A stretch of DNA of 64,000 bases from Phycisphaerae bacterium (GCA_016873275.1 VGXO01000004.1:1-64000), one strand, 5' to 3'; shown: positions 41,251-50,556, counted from the stretch's first letter. Notes: a model not told the origin generated them from the letters alone. Made by a program: numbers and translations.

Positions 41251-42123
41251 CAGGATCGCCGCAGCGACCGCCACGTTGAGCGACGCCGGATCGTCGCCAT
41301 CGCGCGGCGCCGGCGAGGGGATCTCCACCACCAGGTCGGCGGCGGCGAGGCTGCCGGGGGAGAGCCCAGCGCCCTCGGCGCCGAGCAGGATCGCCACGTC
41401 GCGGTCGCGGGGAAGCTCCCGCGGCGCACGCGACCGCGGCGACAACTCCGCCGCCGCGATCACGAACCCCGCTCGACGCACGGTCGCGATCGCGTCGGTG
41501 AGTCGATCGGTGCTCGTCCACGGCGTCGAGAAGACCCGTCCCATCGAGAAGCGGATCGACTGCCGCAGCAGCGGGTCGGCGCAGGCGCCATCGAGGATCG
41601 CCCCGTGCCCGCCGAGGCAGGCGATCGAGCGGAAGAGCGAGCCGATGTTGTCGGCGTGGGTGATGCCCTCGCCGAGCACGATCCGCCGCGGACCTTCGGG
41701 TGGCGCCGATCCCGCGCGGGCGAGCACCTCCTCGACGCTCGGGGGTCGGCGCGGTCGCTCGCCGAGCGCGAGCGCGCCGCCGTGGAAGCGGGCGCCCGCG
41801 ACGGCGACCTCCATCCCCTCCGGGACCTCCAGCACCTCGAGCGATCCGCCGCGGGCGTCGAGGTCGTCGGCGAGCGCCGCCCGCCCGCCCGGCGTGACGA
41901 GGACGCTCCGCACGCGATGCCCGCTCCGAAGCAGGCGACGCACCACCCGCGCGGACTCCGCCATGAACAGGCCGGAATCCCCGCGCAGCACGCGGTCCCG
42001 GACGTCGCGGAAGGGATCGAGCCGTGGATCGGCGGCGTCGTCGATGCGGACGACGCGCGTCGATCCTCCGGCGGGCTCGTCGGCGGAACTCGGGGACGCC
42101 GTCGGCGACGGGGGCTCCGCCAC
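41230..42123 (-). CDS. SpoU/TrmH-family RNA 2'-O-methyltransferase
   Basis: A 297-residue SPOUT enzyme. The three family motifs are seen: NIGSLFRS (motif 1), ILLGAEGAGLSPG (motif 2) and SLNVAVAAAILLYEL (motif 3), with an N-terminal substrate-binding region of about 150 residues. It methylates ribose O2' in tRNA or rRNA; which site cannot be told. The start is GTG at 42123, six bases after the stop of the upstream MCE gene, so they are probably co-transcribed. An alternative start at the later AESARVV methionine would lose part of the binding domain. Confidence 0.88.
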   Translation of the reverse strand: MAEPPSPTASPSSADEPAGGSTRVVRIDDAADPRLDPFRDVRDRVLRGDSGLFMAESARVVRRLLRSGHRVRSVLVTPGGRAALADDLDARGGSLEVLEVPEGMEVAVAGARFHGGALALGERPRRPPSVEEVLARAGSAPPEGPRRIVLGEGITHADNIGSLFRSIACLGGHGAILDGACADPLLRQSIRFSMGRVFSTPWTSTDRLTDAIATVRRAGFVIAAAELSPRSRAPRELPRDRDVAILLGAEGAGLSPGSLAAADLVVEIPSPAPRDGDDPASLNVAVAAAILLYELGR

Positions 42124-42128
42124 GGCGG

Positions 42129-43436
42129 TCAGCGATCCATCATGCGGTGACGGAAGGCGATGTCCGCCGCCTCCATCATGCGTGCCTCCGCCGACTCGAT
42201 CGCCTTGCGGATCTCGTCGGGAATCTCCGGGGCATCGGGCACGGTTGGGCGGATCGCGATCCAGTCGGCGAGCGACTGCTGCGCCGCCCGAAGGTCCTCG
42301 ACCGCACGCACGAAGTTCCGCACGACCGCGTCGGACTTCAGTTGCTCGAGGCGGTCCTGATCGGGGATCAGCCCGAGCTCGACGCCGAGCACCATGAAGA
42401 TGGTCTTCACGGGATGCCGGAGCACCTCCTCGAAGAGGCGGTCGAACTGCGAGGAGGCGATCGAGAAGTTCGCGAGGAAGAGCCGCAGGTCGAGCGTCGC
42501 CCAGTCCCAAGGCTCGCCGACCGCCACGGTGATGCGGTCCCACGAGCTCACCAGCCCGCTCCAGGTTCCACGGATCGAGTCGATCGCTTCCTCCAGCCCC
42601 TCGAGACCGGAGAAGCGGTCGAGGATGGACCACTGCTCGAAATTGCCGCCTGCCGCGGGAATGGTGCCCTTGAGGTTCGAGGACATCCCCTCGAAGCGCT
42701 GCTGCATCGTCGCCCAGTCGCTCTGGATCGCGGTGCCCGACTCGCGGAGGCGATCGAAGTCCGCCCTCGCCCGCGTCGGGACTTCCCGAAGGGTCTCCCA
42801 CGAGCCGCGCCACCGCTCGAGATCGGGCTCGACCGAGCCCTGCAGACCCACCATTTCCCCGCGGATTCCCTCGAACTCCGCCCGGATCTCGTCCCGCCAG
42901 GTCGGCACCAGCGAGCCGAACCGCTCCAGCCGTCCGATCGAGGCATCGAGCCGCTTCCAGCGCGCCTCGCCGAGGAGCGACGCCGCAATCCCGGGACCCG
43001 GCGTCCAGGCGAGGCGGGCGTCGTCCCCAAGCGCGGGACGTCCAGCCTCGAACGCGTCGATGATCTCCACGTCCGTGCCCGCGCCGATCGGCGGCGAGAC
43101 GAGCCGCGCCGTCGCGCCCTCGTAGAGCGAGAGCGACGATCGCACCTCGATCTCGACCGCGACGAACTCGATCGGCGGCGCCGCGGGATCGCTCGCGTCT
43201 CGCCGCGAGACGGGCGACGTCGAGAGGACCGTGCCCTCCTCGATGCCCGCGACGATCACCTTCGAGCCCGGTCCGAGCGCCCCGACGCCGGTCGCGAGGT
43301 TCACCTCGAACCGGTAGCGGTTCATGGCGGTCCAGGGAAGTCGGGGGAGCAGGAACGCGAGGAGGAACGCCGCCGCCGCCGCGAGCACGACGAGGAGACC
43401 GGTGCGGACGTGGTTGCGTGCGGCGGGCTCGGCCAT
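42129..43436 (-). CDS. MCE/MlaD-domain membrane-anchored protein, second copy
   Basis: A 435-residue protein with one N-terminal membrane helix (12-33) and an MCE/MlaD domain (about 40-135) containing NLATGVGALGPGSKVIVAGIEEG, followed by about 290 residues of mainly helical sequence. MCE proteins form rings or tubes that carry lipids across the periplasm. It follows a related gene with a 38-bp gap. No MlaE permease or MlaF ATPase is in the window, so the energy source is elsewhere or absent. Confidence 0.82.
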   Translation of the reverse strand: MAEPAARNHVRTGLLVVLAAAAAFLLAFLLPRLPWTAMNRYRFEVNLATGVGALGPGSKVIVAGIEEGTVLSTSPVSRRDASDPAAPPIEFVAVEIEVRSSLSLYEGATARLVSPPIGAGTDVEIIDAFEAGRPALGDDARLAWTPGPGIAASLLGEARWKRLDASIGRLERFGSLVPTWRDEIRAEFEGIRGEMVGLQGSVEPDLERWRGSWETLREVPTRARADFDRLRESGTAIQSDWATMQQRFEGMSSNLKGTIPAAGGNFEQWSILDRFSGLEGLEEAIDSIRGTWSGLVSSWDRITVAVGEPWDWATLDLRLFLANFSIASSQFDRLFEEVLRHPVKTIFMVLGVELGLIPDQDRLEQLKSDAVVRNFVRAVEDLRAAQQSLADWIAIRPTVPDAPEIPDEIRKAIESAEARMMEAADIAFRHRMMDR

Positions 43437-43474
43437 GGACGGAGGTTCGGACGGAGACTCGCCGGCGTGGGGAC

Positions 43475-44773
43475 TCAGCGGTCGCCGAGGATGATCCGGA
43501 AGAGGTCCACCTGTGCCTGCTGGTACCGCTTCAGCTGGTCGGAGAGGTTCTGCCGGAGGCTCTCCGCGAGCGCCGGATCCGCGGCGAGCGCCTGCGGATC
43601 CGCCGCGACGATCTGGTTGAGCGACTCGCCGGCGACCCGGAGGTCCGCCGCGGCAAGCGCGAAGCTGCGGGCGGCGTCGAAGAGGTTCTCGTTCGCGATG
43701 ATGTCCGAGGAGGGACGGTAGAGGAGCCGCCAGGGATTGCGCCGCACCTCGATCGTCGCGAGCTTCAGCTCCGCCGACGCCACGCGGAGGTCCGACAGCA
43801 TCGTGCGGAGCTGCGGAAGCTGCCGGAGGATCTCGGGCTTCAGCACGTCGAGCGTCGAGGAGATCTGCTTCACCGCGTCGTCGGCGTCGTCGAGCAGCGA
43901 GAGCAGCTTCGGCATCGCCTTCGAGTTGAGGTCGGTGATCAGCAGGTCCGCGTCGACGCTGATCTTGTCCGCCCGGTCGATGATGTCGTTCACCTTGGGT
44001 GCGTTGCGCTGCACCATGTCGGAGAGATCCTGCACCGGCCGCCGCGCGTCGTCGATGAGCGTCCGCGCATCGGTGAGCCCCGCGAGCAGCGCCTCCGAGG
44101 ACTTCTCGGCGTTGGAGAGCGTGGTGGAGACGTTGCCGCTCCAGGTCGGCCACTGCGCCCGCGCGTCGGCGATCACCGTCCGGACGTCCTGCAGCGACGG
44201 ACGCACGAGCTCGTCGTAGTCCTTCGGCACCTGCTCGCCGAGCAGCTCGGAGAGCCGCTCGACGTTGTCGACCACCGTGCCGAGCTTCTGGGCGTTGTCG
44301 CCGCCGACGATCGTCGCGAGCATCCCGGGGCTCGACGTCGCCTTGATCAACGCATCCTTGGCGAGGAGCGTCGCGCCCTCGCCCCCGCCGAGCTTCACGA
44401 AGTTGAGGTAGCCGGAGCTCCCGAGCAGGGGCAGCATCCGGATCACCACCGCGTCCGAGTAGATCTGGATCGTGTCATCGACCTCGATGTGCACGCGGAG
44501 CGAGGCGAGCCGCTGACCGGGACCGGTGATCGGCTTCCCGTCCTCGCCGATCGCCTCGATCCTCGAGATGTCGCCGCGGGTGAGCCCGCCGACCCGGACG
44601 TCTGCGCCGGGGGCAAGCCCGCCGACGCCCTCGGTCACCCCGAAATCGACCTGGTAGGCGGTGCGGGGGGCGATCGTCAGCCGCTGGATCGTGATGAGGG
44701 TCACGGTCGCGAGGGCGATGCCCGCCAGCACGAAGATGCCCGCCGTGATGTTCTGCCGCGATTCGCTCGCCAT
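43475..44773 (-). CDS. MCE/MlaD-domain membrane-anchored protein, first copy
   Basis: A 432-residue protein: N-terminal helix at about 10-32, MlaD domain at about 40-130 with VTEGVGGLAPGADVRVGGLTRG, and a long helical tail with repeated aspartate/leucine spacing suited to a coiled barrel. It belongs to the same phospholipid-transport family as the following gene. The ATG at 44773 has TACACC 7 nt upstream and no ribosome site. It lies 60 bp after rho. Confidence 0.87.
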   Translation of the reverse strand: MASESRQNITAGIFVLAGIALATVTLITIQRLTIAPRTAYQVDFGVTEGVGGLAPGADVRVGGLTRGDISRIEAIGEDGKPITGPGQRLASLRVHIEVDDTIQIYSDAVVIRMLPLLGSSGYLNFVKLGGGEGATLLAKDALIKATSSPGMLATIVGGDNAQKLGTVVDNVERLSELLGEQVPKDYDELVRPSLQDVRTVIADARAQWPTWSGNVSTTLSNAEKSSEALLAGLTDARTLIDDARRPVQDLSDMVQRNAPKVNDIIDRADKISVDADLLITDLNSKAMPKLLSLLDDADDAVKQISSTLDVLKPEILRQLPQLRTMLSDLRVASAELKLATIEVRRNPWRLLYRPSSDIIANENLFDAARSFALAAADLRVAGESLNQIVAADPQALAADPALAESLRQNLSDQLKRYQQAQVDLFRIILGDR

Positions 44774-44833
44774 GGCGGGGGGTGTACCAAATCCCGCCCC
44801 GATTGACCACGCGGTCACGCGGTCGCGGGGTCG

Positions 44834-46456
44834 TCAGCCCGCGACGAGGCGCTCGTTCGTGTCGAACCGCTTGAGCGCCGCGAGGAGCTGCTCGATCTGG
44901 ACCGCGGGCGGCAGGCTCAGCAGGCGGCGGCGGAGGGCGGTGATCGTCTTCAGCTCCCGCTCGGAGAGGAGCAGGTGCTCCTTGCGGGTCCCCGAGGCGG
45001 CGAGGTTGATCGCCGGGTAGACCCGCTTCTCCGAGATCGAGCGGTCGAGGATCAGCTCCATGTTCCCGGTGCCCTTGAACTCCTCGAAGATGATCTGGTC
45101 GGCGCGGGAGCCGGTGTCCACCAGGCAGCTCGCGATGATGGTCAGCGAGCCGCCCTGCTCCGCCTTGCGGGCGGCGCCGAAGAGCTGCTTGGGAACCTCG
45201 AGCGCCCGCGAGTCGAGACCGCCGGACATCGTCCGACCGCCCGAGCCGTAGCGGCGGCTGTTGTTGAACGCCCGACCGAGGCGGGTGAGCGAGTCGAGGA
45301 GCACCACCACGTCGCGACCAGCCTCGAGCAGGCGCTTCGCCCGCTCGATCGCCTCGATGCCGAGGCGGAGGTGCATCTCGAGGTCCTGGTCGTTGCTCGA
45401 GGCGAGCACTTGTGCGGGCACGTTGCGGCGGAAGTCGGTCACCTCCTCCGGTCGCTCGTCGATGAGGAGCGCGATCAGCTCGACCTGCGGATGGTTCCGC
45501 TTGATCCCCGCCGCCATGTCCTTCAGGAGGATCGTCTTGCCCGCCTTGGGCGGCGCCACGACGAGCCCGCGGGTGCCGAAGCCGATCGGGCAGAAGAGGT
45601 CGATGAGGCGGTTCGCGGGAGGACAGCCAGGGAACTCGAGCGCCATCCGAGGCTGCGGGTCGAGCGGCACGAGGTCGGCGAACGCCGGACGACCGACGTG
45701 CTCGGCGAGCGGGATGCCCTCGACGTCGATGACGCTGCGAAGCACGGCGCGGGGCGAGCTCCCCCGCCGGGCGAACTCGCCGCGGATCCGATGGCAGGGA
45801 CGGAGCTTCGCCTCCGCGGCGATCGCCCCGGGGATCCATGGATCGTCGTTCGACGCCACGATCCCGTTCGAGAACTGCCGAAGGCGGGGCTCCTGACCGC
45901 CGAAGACGCCGAGGTCGACGATGCCCTCGCGGATCGAGATCTCGACCGGCTCCTCCATCGGTCGCCCGCCGGGCGGCGGGGCGGGAGTCGCGCCCGGCTC
46001 GCCGGGAGCGCCCGGCGCTCCCGGGAGCGCGCCGCCGAGACCGCGTCGCCGGCGCCGCCGGCGTCGACGGCGTCCCATGCCCTCGCCAGGCGCGCCCTCC
46101 GGACCGGCCGGCGCGGCGGGGGAGCCAGCGGTTGGCTCCTCGGTCAGGTCGGCATCGGATGACTCCGAGGACTCTGCAGACTTCGAGGACTCCGGCAACC
46201 CCGGCGACTCGTCATCGTGCGCGTCGGGTGCGGCAGGTGCTCCCTCGACGGGAGCGCCGCCTGCCGCCTGGCCTCCAGCTCCTCCATCACCGCCACCGCG
46301 CCTGCGGCGGCGTCGACGGCGGCGTGGTGGCGCCTCGCCCGAGCCGGGATCGGTCGCGGGATGGGGATCGTCTGGCGTGGACTCCATGGCGAAGAGCTCC
46401 TCGACCGCGGGCGTCGCGGCGGGCGGCACGATGGCGGGGGGCGGGACCTGCGTCAT
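44834..46456 (-). CDS. rho: Transcription termination factor Rho with long disordered N-terminus
   Basis: A 540-residue hexameric RNA helicase ending transcription. The core shows the P-loop APPKAGKT, the DERPEEVTDF stretch, DSLTRLGRAFNNSRR, the SGGLDSRALEVPKQLFGAARKAE Q-loop region and GTGNMELILDR. Compared with E. coli Rho (419 residues) it has about 170 extra N-terminal residues that are low-complexity: two runs of nine to ten arginines separated by acidic, Ser/Glu/Asp-rich and Pro/Ala/Gly-rich sequence. Such inserts in Rho of high-GC bacteria bind RNA or promote assembly. Its ATG overlaps the psuG stop by four bases, an unusual coupling. Confidence 0.94.
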   Translation of the reverse strand: MTQVPPPAIVPPAATPAVEELFAMESTPDDPHPATDPGSGEAPPRRRRRRRRRGGGDGGAGGQAAGGAPVEGAPAAPDAHDDESPGLPESSKSAESSESSDADLTEEPTAGSPAAPAGPEGAPGEGMGRRRRRRRRRRGLGGALPGAPGAPGEPGATPAPPPGGRPMEEPVEISIREGIVDLGVFGGQEPRLRQFSNGIVASNDDPWIPGAIAAEAKLRPCHRIRGEFARRGSSPRAVLRSVIDVEGIPLAEHVGRPAFADLVPLDPQPRMALEFPGCPPANRLIDLFCPIGFGTRGLVVAPPKAGKTILLKDMAAGIKRNHPQVELIALLIDERPEEVTDFRRNVPAQVLASSNDQDLEMHLRLGIEAIERAKRLLEAGRDVVVLLDSLTRLGRAFNNSRRYGSGGRTMSGGLDSRALEVPKQLFGAARKAEQGGSLTIIASCLVDTGSRADQIIFEEFKGTGNMELILDRSISEKRVYPAINLAASGTRKEHLLLSERELKTITALRRRLLSLPPAVQIEQLLAALKRFDTNERLVAG

Positions 46457-47481
46457 GACTCTGGAAGGTTCAGGGCGGCGATCGCCGAGGCGACCTCGGC
46501 GGCGAGGGAGGCGTTCGAGAGGAGAAGCGCGACGTTCGCGCGAAGCGTCCGACCGCCGGACCGCTCGGCGAGGCGTCGAAGAAGATCCGGCGTGACCGCC
46601 GCCCCCGCGTGACCCGCCGCGCGGCTCGCCGCGACCTCGCGCTCGACGAGCTCCTCGAAGGCGCCGTCGTCGAGCGCCATCGCGGGCGGGACGGGATTCG
46701 CGAGGAGCACGGCGCTCGAGCGGCGGAAGTCGATCCAATGGCGGCGGCAGGTCGCCACGACCTCGGCGACCGAGTCATGGCGCCACGGAAGCCGCCGCGC
46801 CGGATCGGGCGGCGCGGTGAACCGCGGAAGCCCGTCGGTGCGGTGACCGACGACCGGCACCGAGAGCGTGTCGAGCATCTCGAGCGTCGCGGGAAGGTCG
46901 AGGATCGACTTCGCTCCGGAGGCAACGAGGCAGACCGGCACCTCCGCGAGGAGCCGCAGGTCCGCGGAGACGTCGCCGGACTCGCTCCAGCCACGGTGCA
47001 CGCCGCCGATCCCGCCGGTCGCCATCGCCCGGATCGGGCGGCTGGTCAGCCGGCATGCCGCGAGGGTGCCGGCGACGGTGGTGCCGCCATCGACCCGCGC
47101 GGTCGAGGCTGGCGCAAGGTCGCGAGCCGAGAGCTTCGCGGGCGAGGGCGAGGCGGCAAGCGCCTCGAGCGAGCGGTCGTCGAGCCCGACGTGAAGGACC
47201 CCCCCGAGCATGCCCACCACCGCGGGCACCGCGCCACCGCGGCGCACCGCCCCGGACATCGCGCGGACCACCTCGAGGTGGAGCGGCGCCGAGGCGTCCC
47301 AGCCTCCGCGACCAACGAGCGAGGGATGGGTCGAGGCGAGCCACGACTCGAACGCGGCATCCTTCCAAGCGGTCCGTGGAAGCCCGTGGGTGAGCACGGC
47401 GGTCTCGAGCGCGACGACCGCGCGACCCTCGCGGAGGGCGCCTTCGACTTCCTCGTGGACTCGCACCACCGACCCGTGCAC
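46453..47481 (-). CDS. psuG: Pseudouridine-5'-phosphate glycosidase
   Basis: A protein of about 342 residues that reversibly splits pseudouridine 5'-phosphate into uracil and ribose 5-phosphate. Family stretches align along its length with E. coli PsuG: VALETAVLTHGLP, SARDLAP, ATGGIGGVHRG, SADLRLLAE, GAKSILDL and ANPVPP. The start is assigned to GTG at 47481, with an AGGGGA site 5-6 nt before it; nearby GTGs at 47469 and 47466 are alternatives. No pseudouridine kinase is adjacent. The stop overlaps the rho start. Confidence 0.88.
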   Translation of the reverse strand: MHGSVVRVHEEVEGALREGRAVVALETAVLTHGLPRTAWKDAAFESWLASTHPSLVGRGGWDASAPLHLEVVRAMSGAVRRGGAVPAVVGMLGGVLHVGLDDRSLEALAASPSPAKLSARDLAPASTARVDGGTTVAGTLAACRLTSRPIRAMATGGIGGVHRGWSESGDVSADLRLLAEVPVCLVASGAKSILDLPATLEMLDTLSVPVVGHRTDGLPRFTAPPDPARRLPWRHDSVAEVVATCRRHWIDFRRSSAVLLANPVPPAMALDDGAFEELVEREVAASRAAGHAGAAVTPDLLRRLAERSGGRTLRANVALLLSNASLAAEVASAIAALNLPES

Positions 47482-47771
47482 GCGGATCCCCTCGAACGTC
47501 CGGAGCAGGGCGGGTCTCGTCGACCGCCTCGGCGCTCCGTGACTGACTCGGGTTCCTCCTCGACGGACGATCTCCGCGGGAGGGACGCCCTCGAACCATC
47601 GTGGCGGTGGCGGGCGCCGTGCACCCGCCGCCACGCTCTCGAACCATGCCTGACCGGGACTCTCCCGACTGGGACACTCCCTCGACGCCTCGACGCCTCG
47701 ACGACTGGACGACTCGACCTCGCGAGGCACCCCGGCGACCCCGCCGGCGGCGCCGCCGCGGTCGCGGACGG
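47482..47771. other. Gap between helicase and psuG
   Basis: About 290 bp with no convincing gene. It contains short imperfect repeats of TCGACGCC/TCGACGA at about 47690-47720 and GGGACTCTCCC/GGGACACTCCC at about 47655-47685. Nothing resembling a tRNA or clear promoter was seen. Confidence 0.4.
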
Positions 47772-49139
47772 TCAGCGTCGTCGGGTCTTGGTCCGACCGC
47801 CGAGCCGCTTCTCCGGCGGCGCGATCGGCACGATTCCTCCGGGGTAGCGGCTCGGATCCGCCGCCGCCGCCTCCACCACCGGCACCGTCGTCGCGAAGCG
47901 GTTCTGCTGCACCGCCCGCTGCTCGCGGCGCTTGTCGTCGAGCTCGCGCTGCGCCCGCACGTCGTCGGGGACCGGACCCGGCTGGAAGTCCTGGTACTCG
48001 AGCCGCGGGATCTCCACGTTCGCGAGCATCTCGATCGCCGTCAGCAGCTCGCCCTGATCCGGGCAGACGAAGCTCCACGCCACGCCCGATCGTCCGGCGC
48101 GGGCGGTGCGGCCGATGCGGTGGACGTAGACCTCCGGGTCCTCCGGCAGGTCGTAGTTGATGACGTGCGAGATGTCCTCGACGTCGAGCCCGCGGGAGGC
48201 GAGGTCGCTCGCGACGAGCACCGAGAGATTCCCGGCGCGCAGCTCGTCCATCACCTTGTTGCGGCGGTTCTGGAACATGTCGCCGTGGATGGCGTGGGCT
48301 TCGATGCCCTTGTCCGAGAGGTACTTCGCCACCGTGTCCACGGTCCGCTTGGTGCGGCAGAAGACGACCGCGAGCGGGGGGGTCTCCTTCTTGAGCAGGT
48401 GGAGCAGCAGCCGGCGCTTGTCCCACGGCTCGACCGGCAGGTAGCTCTGGGTGACCTGGTTGACGGTGAGGCTCGCCGCGGCGGTGACGATCTTCTCCGG
48501 GTCCTTCATGTAGGACCGGGCGAGCTTCTCGATCTCCGCCGAGATCGTCGCCGAGACGAAGATCGTCTGCGGACCGCGCTTCAGGGCGCCGAGGATCTTC
48601 CGGATGTCGTCCCGGAAGCCGATGTCGAGCATCCGGTCGACCTCGTCGAGGACGGCGATCCGCACGTGGTCGTAGGGCAGGAGCCCGCGACCGTGCATGT
48701 CCATCACCCGCCCCGGCGTGCCGACGAGGATCGCCGGCTTCTTCTCGAGCTTCTGCGCCTGCGTGCGGATCGGCTGCCCGCCGTAGATCGCGACCGCGGC
48801 GAGCGGGGTGTGCTTCGCCCACTCGCGGATCTCGCGGGTCACCTGGATCGCAAGCTCGCGGGTCGGCACGAGGACGAGCGCCGCGAAGGGCGCCTCCGGC
48901 TCCTGCGCGAGGCGGTGGAGGATCGGCAGCCCGAACGCGGCGGTCTTGCCGGTCCCGGTCTTCGCCTGACCGAGGACGTCGCGACCTCGCAGGGCGACGG
49001 GGATCAGCTGCGACTGGATGCGGGTGGGATGCACGAAGCCAAGCTCGGCGACCGCGCGGGCGATCGGCGCGGCGAGCCCGAGCTCGGCGAAGGTGCGGGA
49101 GGTATCGAAGATGTCGTCGCGGTCGCGGGGTTCGGTCAT
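47772..49139 (-). CDS. DEAD-family RNA helicase with DEVD box
   Basis: A 455-residue ATP-dependent RNA helicase. The Q motif (PTRIQSQ), Walker A AKTGTGKT at 59-66, PTRELA, TPGR, SAT at 196-198, ARGLD-type SRGLD and HRIGRTARAG are all present. Motif II reads DEVD (165-168) instead of DEAD. A basic C-terminal tail of about 80 residues ends in KTRRR. The size and layout fit RhlE/CshA/DeaD-like proteins in ribosome assembly or mRNA decay. Its leader has strong hairpins and no clear ribosome site. Confidence 0.93.
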   Translation of the reverse strand: MTEPRDRDDIFDTSRTFAELGLAAPIARAVAELGFVHPTRIQSQLIPVALRGRDVLGQAKTGTGKTAAFGLPILHRLAQEPEAPFAALVLVPTRELAIQVTREIREWAKHTPLAAVAIYGGQPIRTQAQKLEKKPAILVGTPGRVMDMHGRGLLPYDHVRIAVLDEVDRMLDIGFRDDIRKILGALKRGPQTIFVSATISAEIEKLARSYMKDPEKIVTAAASLTVNQVTQSYLPVEPWDKRRLLLHLLKKETPPLAVVFCRTKRTVDTVAKYLSDKGIEAHAIHGDMFQNRRNKVMDELRAGNLSVLVASDLASRGLDVEDISHVINYDLPEDPEVYVHRIGRTARAGRSGVAWSFVCPDQGELLTAIEMLANVEIPRLEYQDFQPGPVPDDVRAQRELDDKRREQRAVQQNRFATTVPVVEAAAADPSRYPGGIVPIAPPEKRLGGRTKTRRR

Positions 49140-49156
49140 GGGTGCAAGGGGAGTCT

Positions 49157-49205
49157 CGGGGAGGAACAGGGTTCCTCCAGCAGGGTCGGACCCTGCCGCT
49201 CCCCG
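49157..49205 (-). promoter_or_regulatory. Paired hairpins with alternative outer stem in helicase leader
   Basis: Two adjacent 7-bp hairpins with 3-nt loops (49161-49177 and 49180-49196) lie 22 nt before the helicase ATG. A competing 7-bp outer stem pairs 49157-49163 with 49199-49205; it shares bases with the first hairpin, so the two folds exclude each other in part. This is compatible with a switchable leader, but the region also lies upstream of alr on the other strand. Confidence 0.45.
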
Positions 49206-49284
49206 ATCGTCGAAGTGCTTCCGACGCGGTCATGGTAGGTGCAGGCGACCGCCGATACAAACGGGTACCTTTCCGCCAAGCTCG

Positions 49285-50535
49285 ATGCGCCCCACCAGCG
49301 TCATCCGAATCGACCTCGCCGCCATCGACGCGAACATCGCCGCCATCCGCCGCCTCGTCGGCGGATCGTGCCGCCTGTGCCCGATCGTGAAGGCGGACGC
49401 GTATGGCCTCGGGGCGGCGCGGATCGCCCGACGGCTTGCCCCGGCATCGCACCTCCTCGCGGTCTACTCGCCGCAGCAGGCGGTCGCGCTTGCCGAGGAG
49501 AACCTCGGCGTCCCGATCCTCGTCCTCATGCCGATCCGCGAGCTCTCGCGGGGCGACGAGCTCTACCGTCCGCTCCTCGCGGGCGCGCTCCACGCGACGA
49601 TCCACGACGAGTCGCAGCTCCGCTCGCTCGCCCGCAGCGGGGAGCGCCTCGGCGTGCGGGTGCCGGTCCACGTCGAGGTCGACGTGGGACTTCGCCGGGG
49701 CGGCGTGGACCTCGAGTCGGCGGGGGAGCTCCTGCACTCGGTGCTTCGACGCCGCTCGCTTCGCCTCGCGGGCGTGATGACCCACTTCTCCGACTCGAAG
49801 CGCGACCCGGCGGGCACCGCCGCGCAGCTCGCGTCGTTCGACCGGCTCATCGCGGGGATCGAGCTGCCGGAGACCTGCCTCGTCCACGTGTCGAGCACGC
49901 ACTCGCTGCTCCGCGGTCGCCGGTTCCATCGGGGGATGGTGCGGTTCGGGCTCGCCTGGGCGGGCTACGGCGCCGAGGACCTTCCCGAGGGCGAGCGGCT
50001 CGAGGAGTCCGCGCTCCTCCGCGGCGCGGTGACCTGGTCGAGCGAGGTGGTGCACGCGAAGCGCATCCCCGAGGGAAGCGGCGTCGGCTACGGCTCGACC
50101 TGGATCGCGCGGCGACCGACCACGGTCGGGCTCGTGCCGGTGGGCTACGCCGACGGCTTTCCGACGACCGCCGGCGGTCGCGCCGAGGTCGCGGTGTCGG
50201 GCCCCGATCCGAGGCTTCTCGCGACCGCGACCGTGCCGGTGATCGGCGCGGTCAGCATGGACCAGATCACGGTGGACCTCACCGACCTCGGCGCCGCCGC
50301 GGCGCCGGAGTCCTTCGTCGGCTGGAGCGTCGAGGTGGTCGGCGCCGACCGCGCGCGTTCGAACTTCCTCCCCGCCGTCGCGGCGCGGGCGGGCTGCCTG
50401 CCGCACGAGCTCCTCTGCCGGATGAACCCGCGCCTGCCGCGGGTCCACGTGGTCGGCGCCGCGGGATCGACGAGCGAGGAGACGCCGGTCGTCGAGACCT
50501 TCCCGATCGCCGCGGCGCGCGCGGCGGTCTCCTGA
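49285..50535 (+). CDS. alr: Alanine racemase
   Basis: A 416-residue PLP enzyme making D-alanine for peptidoglycan. The PLP lysine is K36 in VKADAYGLG, and the second catalytic base is the tyrosine in GVGYGSTW of the C-terminal beta domain; PVGYADGF and GAVSMDQI are also typical. A short extra C-terminal tail follows the usual end. TACCTT lies 13 nt before the ATG. It is followed after 28 bp by the reductase gene, probably a separate promoter. Confidence 0.94.
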   Translation: MRPTSVIRIDLAAIDANIAAIRRLVGGSCRLCPIVKADAYGLGAARIARRLAPASHLLAVYSPQQAVALAEENLGVPILVLMPIRELSRGDELYRPLLAGALHATIHDESQLRSLARSGERLGVRVPVHVEVDVGLRRGGVDLESAGELLHSVLRRRSLRLAGVMTHFSDSKRDPAGTAAQLASFDRLIAGIELPETCLVHVSSTHSLLRGRRFHRGMVRFGLAWAGYGAEDLPEGERLEESALLRGAVTWSSEVVHAKRIPEGSGVGYGSTWIARRPTTVGLVPVGYADGFPTTAGGRAEVAVSGPDPRLLATATVPVIGAVSMDQITVDLTDLGAAAAPESFVGWSVEVVGADRARSNFLPAVAARAGCLPHELLCRMNPRLPRVHVVGAAGSTSEETPVVETFPIAAARAAVS

Positions 50536-50550
50536 ACGCGGCTCGTCCCC

Positions 50551-50556
50551 TATCCT
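50551..50556 (+). promoter_or_regulatory. Putative -10 box for the leaderless reductase-PKS-mqnA operon
   Basis: TATCCT is followed by 7 nt (CGGCGGC) and the ATG at 50564. No ribosome site is present. Confidence 0.45.
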
